Made by a program: the position numbers and the translations under genes
NCBI RefSeq assembly: GCF_016806065.1
Contig: NZ_CP032407.1
Location: 1 to 64,000, forward strand
Length of the DNA: 64,000 nt
DNA from: Rhizobium rosettiformans
GTDB lineage: Bacteria > Pseudomonadota > Alphaproteobacteria > Rhizobiales > Rhizobiaceae
Direction: 5' to 3'
The notes under the pieces: model-generated
Seen by the model: only the letters and a program-made list of their open reading frames with translations
What the model was told of the DNA's origin: nothing
Databases searched by the model: none
Part shown: in pieces, positions 53,720 to 63,158 of the stretch
How the letters are laid out: each line of letters opens with the position of its first letter
Position numbering within the stretch: the stretch's first letter is position 1

Positions 53720-54748
53720 TCAAACCGATGGGTCGGCGGTCTGTAGATGCTGAGTGAGATTGAACAGAAAAAAATACAGGCCTACAAGACCTTGTTTAGA
53801 CTCGGCCAATGAGACGTCGGTATGCACACCCTTCGAGGCAATGTCATTCAACCTTCTAGCGAACAGCGAGAGCTGATCGAGCTCCTCTCTGAGCAAGTCC
53901 TTCGCCGTCGAGCGGCTTAAGCTCCGAGCGATAAATTCTTGGAGCCTATTCATATATTGTTCCTCACCCAAGGACCGCTCCTTACCATCGGTACAGCGCA
54001 CCAATCCATTCATCGCCGGAAAAAAATGGTCAGCGACAGATTTCAACGAACGCCTGACCTCCGTCAGCAGCAACGATGAATCCTCGCTGTCGCGTGATGC
54101 CACCAACTGTGCTGCCTTTGTCAGCTTGACATAAACTTCATTGGAATGGGCTCGGAAATAATTGTTAACCTCGGTCTGAACCTCAGCTAGGAAGTTCTGC
54201 GGATTTGTCTGCAACTGAAGCTGTCGCTCGACTTGGATGGCGTAATTCAGACACCGTGTTTTGAGGCGGGCTCGAATTGTGTTGAGTGCCGTTATGCGTA
54301 GACGTATCGATGCCTTTTCCTGAGTGTTACGATCCGTGAAAGCAGCGATGTCGAATGGATCCATTCCAGGAGGGAGCATCATGTCGTTTATCGTACGCTC
54401 CCATTGAGAAAGCTCAGCGTCGATCTCGCCCGCGCCGACGCGTAAGACGTTTCTCTCATCTCCATCTTCGTTCTGCCCTAGGCTGAAATCCAAGGTGTGG
54501 ACTTCGAGCCATCGTTCAAGAGAAAACTCATACAGGTACTTGTGAGCCTCTTTAGTCAGATGGGCCGCGTCGTCGAAGATCACGCGGGCAACCTCATGCT
54601 TATTCGGATTGAGCTCGCGCAGAAAGATTGCAGACGATGGATAGTCGTTTAGGTGACGAGCCAAACGCAGGCATCCCATCACTGCCTTTTCGACATTATC
54701 GTCTTCGAGGTGATCAAAAATTCGTTCGATGATCGGAGCGTAGTCCAT
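53720..54748 (-). CDS. AbiTii-like hypothetical protein in a defence context
   Basis: The 342-residue product has an N-terminal segment similar to the AbiTii fold (AVMGCLRLARHLNDYPSSAIFLRELN), a middle helical part (NYAIQVERQLQLQTNPQNFLAEVQTEVNNYF), and SVADHFFPAMNG, which resembles a conserved motif of phage-defence Abi-like proteins. I do not have a firm family assignment. It is on the same strand and downstream of the STAND-NTPase operon, separated from it by an IS256-family element. Before that insertion it may have been cotranscribed. No membrane helix or signal is seen. Confidence 0.55.
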   Translation of the reverse strand: MDYAPIIERIFDHLEDDNVEKAVMGCLRLARHLNDYPSSAIFLRELNPNKHEVARVIFDDAAHLTKEAHKYLYEFSLERWLEVHTLDFSLGQNEDGDERNVLRVGAGEIDAELSQWERTINDMMLPPGMDPFDIAAFTDRNTQEKASIRLRITALNTIRARLKTRCLNYAIQVERQLQLQTNPQNFLAEVQTEVNNYFRAHSNEVYVKLTKAAQLVASRDSEDSSLLLTEVRRSLKSVADHFFPAMNGLVRCTDGKERSLGEEQYMNRLQEFIARSLSRSTAKDLLREELDQLSLFARRLNDIASKGVHTDVSLAESKQGLVGLYFFLFNLTQHLQTADPSV

Positions 54749-54971
54749 TGTGGTTTTTTCCTCGCTGGAATGGAAAGTGATCAGTCTCTGTTTCTTGGCC
54801 AGGAATATTGCGTAGCTGGGTCCGGTTTCGGAACACCGAATGCAACGACGTAATCATTCGCGGGATGTCGCAGCGTGCATGCCGATCCAAGAGAGATCCA
54901 CGCAGATGGTCCCCTCACGATTTCTATCAGCCAGCATCAAAATCTCCCTTTGTACGGGGAGGTTTGATGCC

Positions 54972-54979
54972 AAAGTTGC
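54972..54979. repeat. Left target duplication of the IS256 element
   Basis: AAAGTTGC at 54972-54979 recurs at 56398-56405, exactly at the two ends of the element. Confidence 0.9.
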
Positions 54980-56397
54980 GATCGTGTCCCGGCGCGTGGT
55001 GTAGCTGGTTGGTAGCGAAGCCGCTCGCGAGCGCGCCCTCCAATGTGCTGTAGGGAGCGGGCGGCGTAGCGGTGGTCACCAGTGTTTTCCGGTAGGGTCG
55101 GGTTGCTTAGAGCCAACCTGAGGGACACCACCGATGACCGACGACATGATGAACCTGCGCTCACTCGTTGAGAAGAGCGCTGATGCAGATTTGCTGCGCG
55201 AGATGATCGGCTTTGCTGCCGAGAAGCTGATGGCGCTGGAAGTGAGTGCGAAGACCGGCGCGGGCTATGGCGAGAAGAACAGCTTCCGACTTGCCCAGCG
55301 CAACGGCTACCGCGATCGAGACTGGGAGACACGAGCAGGAACCGTCGAACTGCGCATTCCCAAGCTTCGCACAGGCAGCTACTTCCCGAGTTTCCTAGAA
55401 CCGCGCCGAATGGCCGAGAAGGCTCTGACGGCAGTCATTCAAGAGGCTTACATCCAAGGCGTTTCGACCCGATCCGTCGATGATCTCGTCAAGGCGATGG
55501 GCATGTCGGGCATCTCCAAGAGCCAGGTATCGCGGCTCTGCGAAGAGATCGATGACAAGGTCAAAGCCTTCCTCGACCGCCCTATCGAGGGCGAGTGGCC
55601 ATATCTCTGGATCGATGCCACCTACCTGAAGGTTCGTCGCGGCGGTCGTATTGTCTCGGTAGCGGTCATCATCGCCGTGGGTGTGAACACTGACGGCCGG
55701 CGCGAGGTGCTCGGCATGGAAATAGGCACATCCGAGGCAGAAGCGATCTGGACCGAGTTCCTACGCAAGCTGACCAGACGGGGCCTGCGCGGCGTCAAGC
55801 TCGTGGTCTCCGATGCACACGAGGGCATCAAGGCAGCCGTATCGAAGGTGCTTTCCGCAACATGGCAGAGGTGCAGGGTTCACTTCATGCGCAATGCCCT
55901 CGCTCATGCGGGCAAGAGCGGACGGCGTGTCGTCTCCGCCTTCATCGCCACGGCCTTTGCCCAGGACACCCCGGAGGCGGCAAGCACCCAATGGCGCAAT
56001 GTCGCCGACCAGATCAGGCCGAAGGTGCCGAAACTCGCCACGCTGATGGATAGCGCCGAGCAGGACGTGCTCGCCTACATGACCTTTCCCAGGCAGCACT
56101 GGGCAAAGCTTCATTCCACAAATCCGATCGAGCGTCTCAACGGCGAGATCAAGCGACGCACAGAAGTCGTCGGCATCTTCCCCAACGACGATGCCATCGT
56201 CAGGCTCGTTGGGGCGCTGCTGCTCGAGCAAAACGACGAGTGGGCCGTTCAGCGATCCCGCTACATGACACTTGAGACCATAGCAGCAATGAGCGATGAT
56301 CCACTTATCAGCCTGCCAGCCGCAAGCTGATCAATTCCCGGCTTTGTCCGGAAGGCACGGCCAGCGCCGGAGCTACACCACGCAGTGGGACACGATC
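54980..56397 (+). mobile_element. IS256-family insertion sequence, complete
   Basis: The ends are inverted: GATCGTGTCCCGGCGCGTGG (54980) and, read inward from the other side, GATCGTGTCCCACTGCGTGG (56397), continuing into TGTAGCT. The unit is 1418 bp with one transposase gene. A perfect 8-bp direct duplication (AAAGTTGC) flanks it, which is usual for IS256. The intact ends and duplication show a recent insertion that has not been followed by deletion. Confidence 0.95.
55134..56330 (+). CDS. IS256-family (mutator-type) transposase
   Basis: The 398-residue protein has the mutator-type core: [29 protein letters not shown], then [27 protein letters not shown] (first D), [14 protein letters not shown] (second D), the CHRH-like [11 protein letters not shown] and the final E in [23 protein letters not shown]. 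Full length is normal (about 400). It is the only gene in the element and should be active. Confidence 0.95.
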   Translation: MTDDMMNLRSLVEKSADADLLREMIGFAAEKLMALEVSAKTGAGYGEKNSFRLAQRNGYRDRDWETRAGTVELRIPKLRTGSYFPSFLEPRRMAEKALTAVIQEAYIQGVSTRSVDDLVKAMGMSGISKSQVSRLCEEIDDKVKAFLDRPIEGEWPYLWIDATYLKVRRGGRIVSVAVIIAVGVNTDGRREVLGMEIGTSEAEAIWTEFLRKLTRRGLRGVKLVVSDAHEGIKAAVSKVLSATWQRCRVHFMRNALAHAGKSGRRVVSAFIATAFAQDTPEAASTQWRNVADQIRPKVPKLATLMDSAEQDVLAYMTFPRQHWAKLHSTNPIERLNGEIKRRTEVVGIFPNDDAIVRLVGALLLEQNDEWAVQRSRYMTLETIAAMSDDPLISLPAAS

Positions 56398-56630
56398 AAA
56401 GTTGCTGACCCAGGGTATCGTTACAGCCGAAAAATGGCCGACGATTGATCGGAATCGTGGCCGGCTTCAGCACGGAATCCACACTCAGACCGTGGATCCA
56501 CCTACAAAGGAGAAATTCGATGCCACTCGAATGAACAATTGACAAAAATCGTGAAGTGAAAGGGTCCGAACCAGCGACCCAGCTTAGAGAAATGATTTCA
56601 TAGTAAAGCGCACGGATTGGCGCAGTTTTA
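56398..56630. other. Right flank of the IS256 element, uncertain coding
   Basis: The frame 56396-56755 on the minus strand (ending GCNDTLGQQL) would continue through the IS site as WHQTSPYKGRF and stop at 54937 if the IS is removed. It has no recognised domain. It may be the end of the neighbouring coding region in a shifted frame. Confidence 0.4.
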
Positions 56631-58034
56631 TCATGTGCCACAAGGGAGGTTAGCCTTTTCTTCAGGCTTCCAGCATTGATCAAGGTAAGCACAGGCTTGG
56701 CAGCAAACGCGAGAGTCGACTGCATGAACTTGGCATCTTTTTTCGCGGCGATCAAGAACGACCTGATTCGCGCAATGATGAGGTTGACCGTCGGGGAAGA
56801 AACACTGCGGAGAAACTGAGGGCATCGAGACTGGGCCTCTTACTGCCCTGTGAGGATGGAGACTGCTCCAGCAGTGGAACTGGCAGGCCGCAATACGAGG
56901 TTCAGGCAAAATAAAATGATGGTCCGCGCCGGTTGCCGCAAGCCACTCTCCACCGCCCGGGAAAGGGCGCACCAATTCTCGTCCCAGCCTGTCAACCTTA
57001 AACCCTGGAAAATTCGAAAGGCTATCGATTTTAAGCTTCCCTGAAAGTTCATGACTACATTGGGCAATCAAGCCATCGATTGCATTCCCGATTTCATCGA
57101 TATGCCCTTCTATTCGAGGCTTTCCTTCATCATCGTATCCATCTGAGAGCACAAAAGAGGATTCCCCGTTTGTTACGCTGATGACGGCGCCATCCTTTCG
57201 CGCGATATGAAGCGCAGGAAAGACTCTCAACTTAGGCTGAACGCCATAGATCTTGCTTCCTTCCTTCTCGACAACTATGTGCACGCCTCGGTAGACGCCA
57301 CGCACATCATCAACCGCAATATAATTCGATAATTGCGCCGGCCGAAGCGGGATCGGTGCGTCGGCGGTAACTTTTGACCTGTGCAGCAATTCGAAAATTC
57401 GCGGCGCTTTCGCGAAAAAGTCTGCTCGCAGAATGAAGACTATGTCTTTTTCAACCGGATTTCCCAAGAATGTCGCAACTGGATTCAGGAAAATGGCCAT
57501 CCATTCGCCGCTGATGAGTACTGCTCGCGGCAATTCATGGGCGTAGCTCTCCTTAAGGACCTGCACATAGCCAGCCACTTGGCGTAGATAACCGTCCCAC
57601 GCCTTGTTGATCGGGCAGTCCTTTTCTTGCCCCTGGTCTTTAATGTGATTGAGGCCCTTCACTATCATTGAAACCGGTTCGGATGCCTCAGAAGGATTCC
57701 TCGCAGTTATGGCCGGTACGTCCCACGCCTTGGCCTCCACCAGTAAATGAGCCTTGTTACTGAGCGCACTTACACCGAGATAATCCATAAACCTGGTCGT
57801 CTCGCCCTTTAGGCGCACCTCTTCACGCACATTCCCGTCGATGCCGCGGTCCCAACCAAGGAGTGCCAGCAATTCATCAATGAACAGTAGACGCGTGTCG
57901 TGCTCATGCGGAACCCGGTTAGGATCCAGATCACTAAATGTGTCTCGGTCCTGCTTCTCGAGTTCCAGATCCACCCGCACGAGTAAAGCCCTAAGGCCAA
58001 GCTCAAAGTCATTTGCATCACTCCAAGGATTCAC
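56631..58034 (-). CDS. PD-(D/E)XK nuclease-like protein in a defence operon
   Basis: The product starts MNPWSDANDFELGLRALLVRV and has a restriction-endonuclease-like core: FIDELLALLGWDRG, D84 in RFMDYLGVSAL and E100-A-K102 in HLLVEAKAWDVP, the D...ExK triad. A second conserved half (about residues 230-370) has no known name. The ATG overlaps the upstream 1620-codon gene by 4 nt, so they are coupled. After about residue 371 (near 56905-56922, an A-run) the frame stops looking natural; a one-base shift gives FCLNLVLRPASSTAGAVSI and a stop at 56840. A frameshift is likely. Confidence 0.7.
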   Translation of the reverse strand: MNPWSDANDFELGLRALLVRVDLELEKQDRDTFSDLDPNRVPHEHDTRLLFIDELLALLGWDRGIDGNVREEVRLKGETTRFMDYLGVSALSNKAHLLVEAKAWDVPAITARNPSEASEPVSMIVKGLNHIKDQGQEKDCPINKAWDGYLRQVAGYVQVLKESYAHELPRAVLISGEWMAIFLNPVATFLGNPVEKDIVFILRADFFAKAPRIFELLHRSKVTADAPIPLRPAQLSNYIAVDDVRGVYRGVHIVVEKEGSKIYGVQPKLRVFPALHIARKDGAVISVTNGESSFVLSDGYDDEGKPRIEGHIDEIGNAIDGLIAQCSHELSGKLKIDSLSNFPGFKVDRLGRELVRPFPGGGEWLAATGADHHFILPEPRIAACQFHCWSSLHPHRAVRGPVSMPSVSPQCFFPDGQPHHCANQVVLDRREKRCQVHAVDSRVCCQACAYLDQCWKPEEKANLPCGT

Positions 58035-61000
58035 TGGAGCAACTCCGGCAACCGATACATCAGCCTGCGCGCCTGCGGCCAGCCAGCCTGCAGAAATATC
58101 TCAAGGCATTCGATAAGCTCGCCACGACGCTCCGGGCGACCTGTGAAAAGCACTTTATAGTCGGCAAGAAAGACGCCGAGCATGCGCACAACCAGTCCGG
58201 CCCCCAGCGACTCGAACTGATATCCAAACGTCTTCCCGGACCGCAGCAGATCCACCATCATCGCAAAGGCGGCCTCGGGCACGGCGGGAGCCAGTTTTTC
58301 AACAAGCTGCAAGAGGTGATAAATGGTATGCGGATCGGCATTCCCGCCAATGTCCCTAATCAATTGGGAATATTCACGCTCGAAAGCGCGCAGAAGCGGC
58401 TCGCTGCCCGGATCCTTGTCCGCTTTTTCCTTGGTCACACTGTTCAGCGCGAAATAAAGCTGGCTGCCGGCGGTATCGAGCAGCTGAAAGCAGTTCCTCT
58501 TGACCTCTATGGATTGGTCATCCGCTTCCCGCCCTGCCAACTGCTCCTGTGCCGCCCTGACGACAGTTTCGAATATCCGCTTCGTGCGCAAGCGTATGTC
58601 GTGTTCGTCCGCTCCGACCCCGCTAATTCCAGAAATGAGAGCTGGGCGAAGCGAAAAAAGGACTGCCTTTATAACTTCGCCATGCTCCCATGGTCTGGTC
58701 AGCCATCTGTCGAGCAGTTTCCGGACATCCTCCCGAGCGTACCGAACCCAGAGGATCGTCAGCAGAGGCACGATGCCAACCAGAAGGCGCTGCTCCCGCT
58801 CGCTCCCGGGCGCTTCTCGCTCCGCGAGGTAACTGAGCAGTGCCAATGAACGGTCTTGGTCGCTATGCACCATTGCTGTGCCCAAGTGGCCCAGGACGTG
58901 CGTGATAACGGCAATATTAGTTTCAATCTCCAGTCGATCGCGCATGATTGACCAGAATTTTTCCTGGTCGACCGACCAAATGCTTCGGACGCGCAGTAAG
59001 GCATTCATCCGGACTGCGGGATGCGGGTCCGCAGTCAGCTTCTCAGCGGCTCCGATAAGCCTGGGATAGAGATCCGGTCGCTGGAGAAACAAGTCCCATA
59101 TCGCATCTGCGGCTTCAACCCGGGCTGCGGGCGAGCCCCAGGATGACGAAGTCTCAAAATTGGATTCCGTATCAGGATGAACTTCTGGATTGTCAGACCT
59201 GCTAGCAATGTCGAGCAGGGATACGAAAGTCTCGTCATCCTCCGTTGACACTGGCTCACTGCCAGACCCAAGAAGACGGCGCGAGACGAGCTCGGCGCAG
59301 CCTTGCCCGACGAGACCTTCCGCGGATCGCTTCAGTGAAGAATTGACGGCGGGATCTGTGAGGCTGGATCTAAGTGTGTCCAGCAGCTGAAGCCAGCCCT
59401 CCAGCCCAAGCTCCGGAGAACTGCCAGCTTCACCGCTCTTGCGCAACCGGACCCTGACCGCATTGATCGCCGCCATTAAAGACGTGTTTTGCTCGACGTC
59501 CCGATCGAGGTCAGGGATGTGGTCAAAATCTCCAAACTCGTGGCTACGAACCGTGATCTTGTAACGTCGGTCGTTGTCAGAGACAGGCTCAACCTGGTTT
59601 TCATCCAGAAACTGCCTTGCCTCATCGTTGACCAAATCTTCCCGACCAATGCGACCAAATAAGCGCAGGAGAAAATTCCGCCGGGCCGCGCTCGGCTTGA
59701 CATATTGGTCGAAGTTGAACGCCAGTGCAGACTGTTCAAGCGTCTGGCGTTCAGTCTCCGAGCGCAACGAGATCCCGGCCACTACCGCATCGATGGCATC
59801 CTTCTGGGTGTCGGAAAGCAAAAGAAAAATCTCGCTCGTGGCGAAGGGCCAAACGGCAGACAGTAAGTCTCCTTTGCGCTCAGCAGCGCAAAGAAAAATG
59901 CGAGACCAAATAACCGCCCAGCTTGCCGACCCGACAAGGCATTCGAATAGCAGTGTAGCGTTTGACTCGGACGTGGTCAGCAGATGCTTCCGGAATTGCC
60001 AGATCAGTTTTTCCGCGCCTTCATGCCTCTCTTCGTCGGGATTACTTGCCCAGATGTAGCTGTAATCTTCGCGTACCCTGATTGTTCGCCCGCCAATCAC
60101 GGCAGTCTTGTCTGTCCGATCGCTATCCCGATGTCCTTTCCTTAAGACATGTCCATCGACAGCGCTGACCAGAGCGGAAACCGCCTCGCGGGGATGTCTC
60201 TCAAGAAATTTCGGAAAGTATTCGCCCAGCGACCAGTGGGCCATTTGATAGTCTTGTCGTGCAGAAGAGATCAGCGGCAAGATTCGGCTGTTGCCAAGAC
60301 TGGTTTTGTGATCGTCGACGACCTCGTGCCCGAACACGATGCGATAGATTTCAGCCGCAAATTCGGGATCGGCATTGCCGATCTTTTCGATCTTGTAGCA
60401 GACAGCAGGAACTTCAACATGGCCAAGCCGAGCCAGACGATCTTCGGCGAACAGCCGCGTTAGTAGCCCTCGCGAAGCAGTCGAGTTGGTCTCGAAGGTG
60501 TCAATCACGAATTCGAGGCTCCACCGGACTGCGTCATCGTCAGCCTGTTCGAATCCGAATTTTAGCAACTGTCTCGCGGCCTCACCGAGAGCGAGCCGCA
60601 GCCTGTCTTCCTTGACCTCCTTCAGGAGATTATCCAGCAATCTGGCCACGGATCGCCACACATCAGCAGGACGCTCTGCCAGATGGCGCGCCAGACGCAC
60701 CCATGGCTCGATTGGCACTTCCCCCACATCTTCAATCCGGATCGCAAGCGCTCCGACAATCTGCGAGAGCCCGTTCGCTGCTGATGCGCCACTTTCGGCC
60801 GAAACCCGGCCCAGCGCACCGCAATCCTCTGGATCTTCAGGGAGTTCGGCAGCCAGCCTGCTGGCCATGATGCGAATGACGGGATCCGCCTCCGTATCGC
60901 AGACCAGCGTCCATATGGCAGACCAGAAAGCGGACCGGTTTGTGTCATCCTCCCAAATCTCGTGTAGAATGAAACCTACGGCTGGTGCGATCACGAGCCC

Positions 61001-62893
61001 TAGGGCGTCGCCTTTCCGAAAGCCAATCGTTCCGGCCTTGATCGCCTCGTAGTCGAGGTACAAACGGGCAGTCGCATAGTCGAACAACAGATGATGCCGG
61101 AATTGTATCCAGCGTTTCCGGCTGTCCTCAATGAGCACCCCCTCTTTGCAAAGTCCTTGAAGAACCAGTGGATGATCGGAAGCAGCCGAGGCGAATGGCA
61201 CCCGGAGCGTCCGTTCTCTGATCATCGCGCCGACGATGTTCGTTAGGCAGGCCCGCGCCTCGAACCCGAGAGATTCGACCCGGCGCTCCCAGTACAACTT
61301 AAGAAGCTCTGACTGCGATTGGACGGACCTCAGGGTCTCCGTATGGCCTTGCAAGAGCAGTTCGCTGACCATACGGGTATTGAAAGGAACGCTGACAAGG
61401 TCCCGGAGCCTTTCACCAGCACCGTCGAGACAGACCTTTAGCTGAGGAGAACCCGCAAGCAGCTGGGCGAACTCCGACTCCTGCCAGGCTGGAACAACCA
61501 AATGTCGCACCCGCGCAAATTCAGGATCTGAAAGATCCGTATCAGGCGGCGAGCCCTTGAACAGCTCCCTGTATTGATGCCCCATTCGAAGATCGAAACT
61601 TCGAATAGAGGCGACAACCGTCCATCTTCCCTTGAGCTCAAGCACGCGTTCGATCAACAACCTGAAGACGCTCTCGCCAGGACTTCCGCGCGTGGCATCT
61701 AATGCATCGATCATGAGATAGGCGGGACCAACCCCATCCCAGGCTTCAAGCACATCTAAAAGCGGGTGCTCCAAACCGAGTTCCGCCTGCAAGTCTCCAA
61801 GCGTCGCGATGGAATATCGGTCGATAGCGAGTTCCAGGACGTCGGCGCGCTGTTTCAAAAGTGACTTTGCAACGAGGCTCATCACGCCGCTTTTGCCGGC
61901 GCCGGGTTCTCCGATAATCAGAAGGGGGCCAGTGTGTATCGCCTGTTCGACCGCAAACTGACAATCGCGCGTGATCGTCAGAGACTTTCCACCGGGGACC
62001 TCTATCCTTTCGTAGCGCGTAAGGGCCTCGGATACCTCCTTGGAGTGCTTTTTCAAAACTTCTATGTCGTCAGCAAAACGCCTCGGCGGCGGCAAGTGGA
62101 TCCCGCTACTTGCCAACTGCTGACGCAAGGTGGTGTCGTCCCCCCCACCGCGGTCCTGCATCATCTGCCCACAAATATTTGAGAGCGCGGAGTAAACAGA
62201 AACGGCATCGGTCGTAGCCCCGCAAGCCTTCAAAAGTGACCCGGCGGCAAGGGCATGTCCTTGCCCATCGTCGAAGGTGTAGACGCGTACGAATTTTGCA
62301 AGATCATGCAATAGGGCCGGAGCCATCGGCTCGCTCGTTGTCCTCGTCCAGGCATCTTCGATGAGCGCTTTGAACACATCTATGGCCCGACGCTGCTCAT
62401 CATTAAGCTCCCCGCCTCCAGGCTGCCGCCAAATTGCTAGCGCCTCAGGCAACGCAATGCGCACGCGCTCGGATGCTTGCGGACTGACCGCGAGCACCAA
62501 ACGATCAACTTCGGGATTGAGCGGACGGTTCCAGCGTCTTGAAGCATCGCCGCGCCTGGCTTCGAACCAATGTCGCACGAACTGCCGAACAGTATTGCCA
62601 AGAGCCGAGTTCGGGTTGGGAGAGAGATCAACGCTGGTTTTTGCTTGAATGGCAACGAAGCCTCCGTCACTCGTCTCCATGAGGAGATCATCGACCGGCG
62701 CCTCTGTCTCAAATCTGATCCAGAGGGGCCGCGCAGCGCCCAGATCGAAAGCAGGATCGAAACGATCGCCCGCCAGTATCCAGGATGCAATCAAAGCGCC
62801 AAGCTGCTGCTGGAATCGGATACCCGCAGTCGTGGCAGCGCCTCCGCCGCCAATACGGTCTGAACTCGGGTCGGCCTGCGGTGTATCGGTCAA
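58031..62893 (-). CDS. Large STAND-type NTPase with N-terminal nuclease domain
   Basis: The 1620-residue protein has three parts. Residues about 22-130 resemble a Cap4/DUF4297-type nuclease: GIRFQQQLGALIASWIL, FETEAPVDDLL (E62/E64, D68-D69) and VAIQAKTS (Q83-A-K85). Residues 305-620 are a P-loop NTPase: IIGEPGAGKSG (328-336), YLMIDALDA (392-400), ASIRSFD near 429. The remaining 1000 residues are helical repeats. This resembles Avs-like antiviral STAND ATPases, in which a C-terminal sensor detects a phage protein and the N-terminal effector cuts DNA. The nuclease gene 56631-58034 follows directly, coupled by 4 nt. Confidence 0.7.
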   Translation of the reverse strand: MTDTPQADPSSDRIGGGGAATTAGIRFQQQLGALIASWILAGDRFDPAFDLGAARPLWIRFETEAPVDDLLMETSDGGFVAIQAKTSVDLSPNPNSALGNTVRQFVRHWFEARRGDASRRWNRPLNPEVDRLVLAVSPQASERVRIALPEALAIWRQPGGGELNDEQRRAIDVFKALIEDAWTRTTSEPMAPALLHDLAKFVRVYTFDDGQGHALAAGSLLKACGATTDAVSVYSALSNICGQMMQDRGGGDDTTLRQQLASSGIHLPPPRRFADDIEVLKKHSKEVSEALTRYERIEVPGGKSLTITRDCQFAVEQAIHTGPLLIIGEPGAGKSGVMSLVAKSLLKQRADVLELAIDRYSIATLGDLQAELGLEHPLLDVLEAWDGVGPAYLMIDALDATRGSPGESVFRLLIERVLELKGRWTVVASIRSFDLRMGHQYRELFKGSPPDTDLSDPEFARVRHLVVPAWQESEFAQLLAGSPQLKVCLDGAGERLRDLVSVPFNTRMVSELLLQGHTETLRSVQSQSELLKLYWERRVESLGFEARACLTNIVGAMIRERTLRVPFASAASDHPLVLQGLCKEGVLIEDSRKRWIQFRHHLLFDYATARLYLDYEAIKAGTIGFRKGDALGLVIAPAVGFILHEIWEDDTNRSAFWSAIWTLVCDTEADPVIRIMASRLAAELPEDPEDCGALGRVSAESGASAANGLSQIVGALAIRIEDVGEVPIEPWVRLARHLAERPADVWRSVARLLDNLLKEVKEDRLRLALGEAARQLLKFGFEQADDDAVRWSLEFVIDTFETNSTASRGLLTRLFAEDRLARLGHVEVPAVCYKIEKIGNADPEFAAEIYRIVFGHEVVDDHKTSLGNSRILPLISSARQDYQMAHWSLGEYFPKFLERHPREAVSALVSAVDGHVLRKGHRDSDRTDKTAVIGGRTIRVREDYSYIWASNPDEERHEGAEKLIWQFRKHLLTTSESNATLLFECLVGSASWAVIWSRIFLCAAERKGDLLSAVWPFATSEIFLLLSDTQKDAIDAVVAGISLRSETERQTLEQSALAFNFDQYVKPSAARRNFLLRLFGRIGREDLVNDEARQFLDENQVEPVSDNDRRYKITVRSHEFGDFDHIPDLDRDVEQNTSLMAAINAVRVRLRKSGEAGSSPELGLEGWLQLLDTLRSSLTDPAVNSSLKRSAEGLVGQGCAELVSRRLLGSGSEPVSTEDDETFVSLLDIASRSDNPEVHPDTESNFETSSSWGSPAARVEAADAIWDLFLQRPDLYPRLIGAAEKLTADPHPAVRMNALLRVRSIWSVDQEKFWSIMRDRLEIETNIAVITHVLGHLGTAMVHSDQDRSLALLSYLAEREAPGSEREQRLLVGIVPLLTILWVRYAREDVRKLLDRWLTRPWEHGEVIKAVLFSLRPALISGISGVGADEHDIRLRTKRIFETVVRAAQEQLAGREADDQSIEVKRNCFQLLDTAGSQLYFALNSVTKEKADKDPGSEPLLRAFEREYSQLIRDIGGNADPHTIYHLLQLVEKLAPAVPEAAFAMMVDLLRSGKTFGYQFESLGAGLVVRMLGVFLADYKVLFTGRPERRGELIECLEIFLQAGWPQARRLMYRLPELLQ

Positions 62894-63158
62894 AACGCTA
62901 TCGCCTCAATCGGTCGTTGGATTTTTACCATCCCTCGATTTATCAGCTATGGGTTGCGCCCTCTAGCAGACTCGTTCAAACGGCACTTCAAACCCACATG
63001 AAATCACATAGTAGGTCGTCCGGTGTAATTCGACGTCAACTATTGGATCCAATATGCGGACACCTTTTCGCGCCCTTCTAGATCGAACCGACCACGCTGG
63101 CATCCAACCGCAAGGCCCGATTTAAGCTGATGCGGATTCCTCGTCACACCAACTGATA
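62894..63158. other. Upstream region of the STAND-NTPase operon
   Basis: The minus-strand operon promoter must lie here. No hairpin or operator was recognised, and no gene is supported. Confidence 0.35.
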
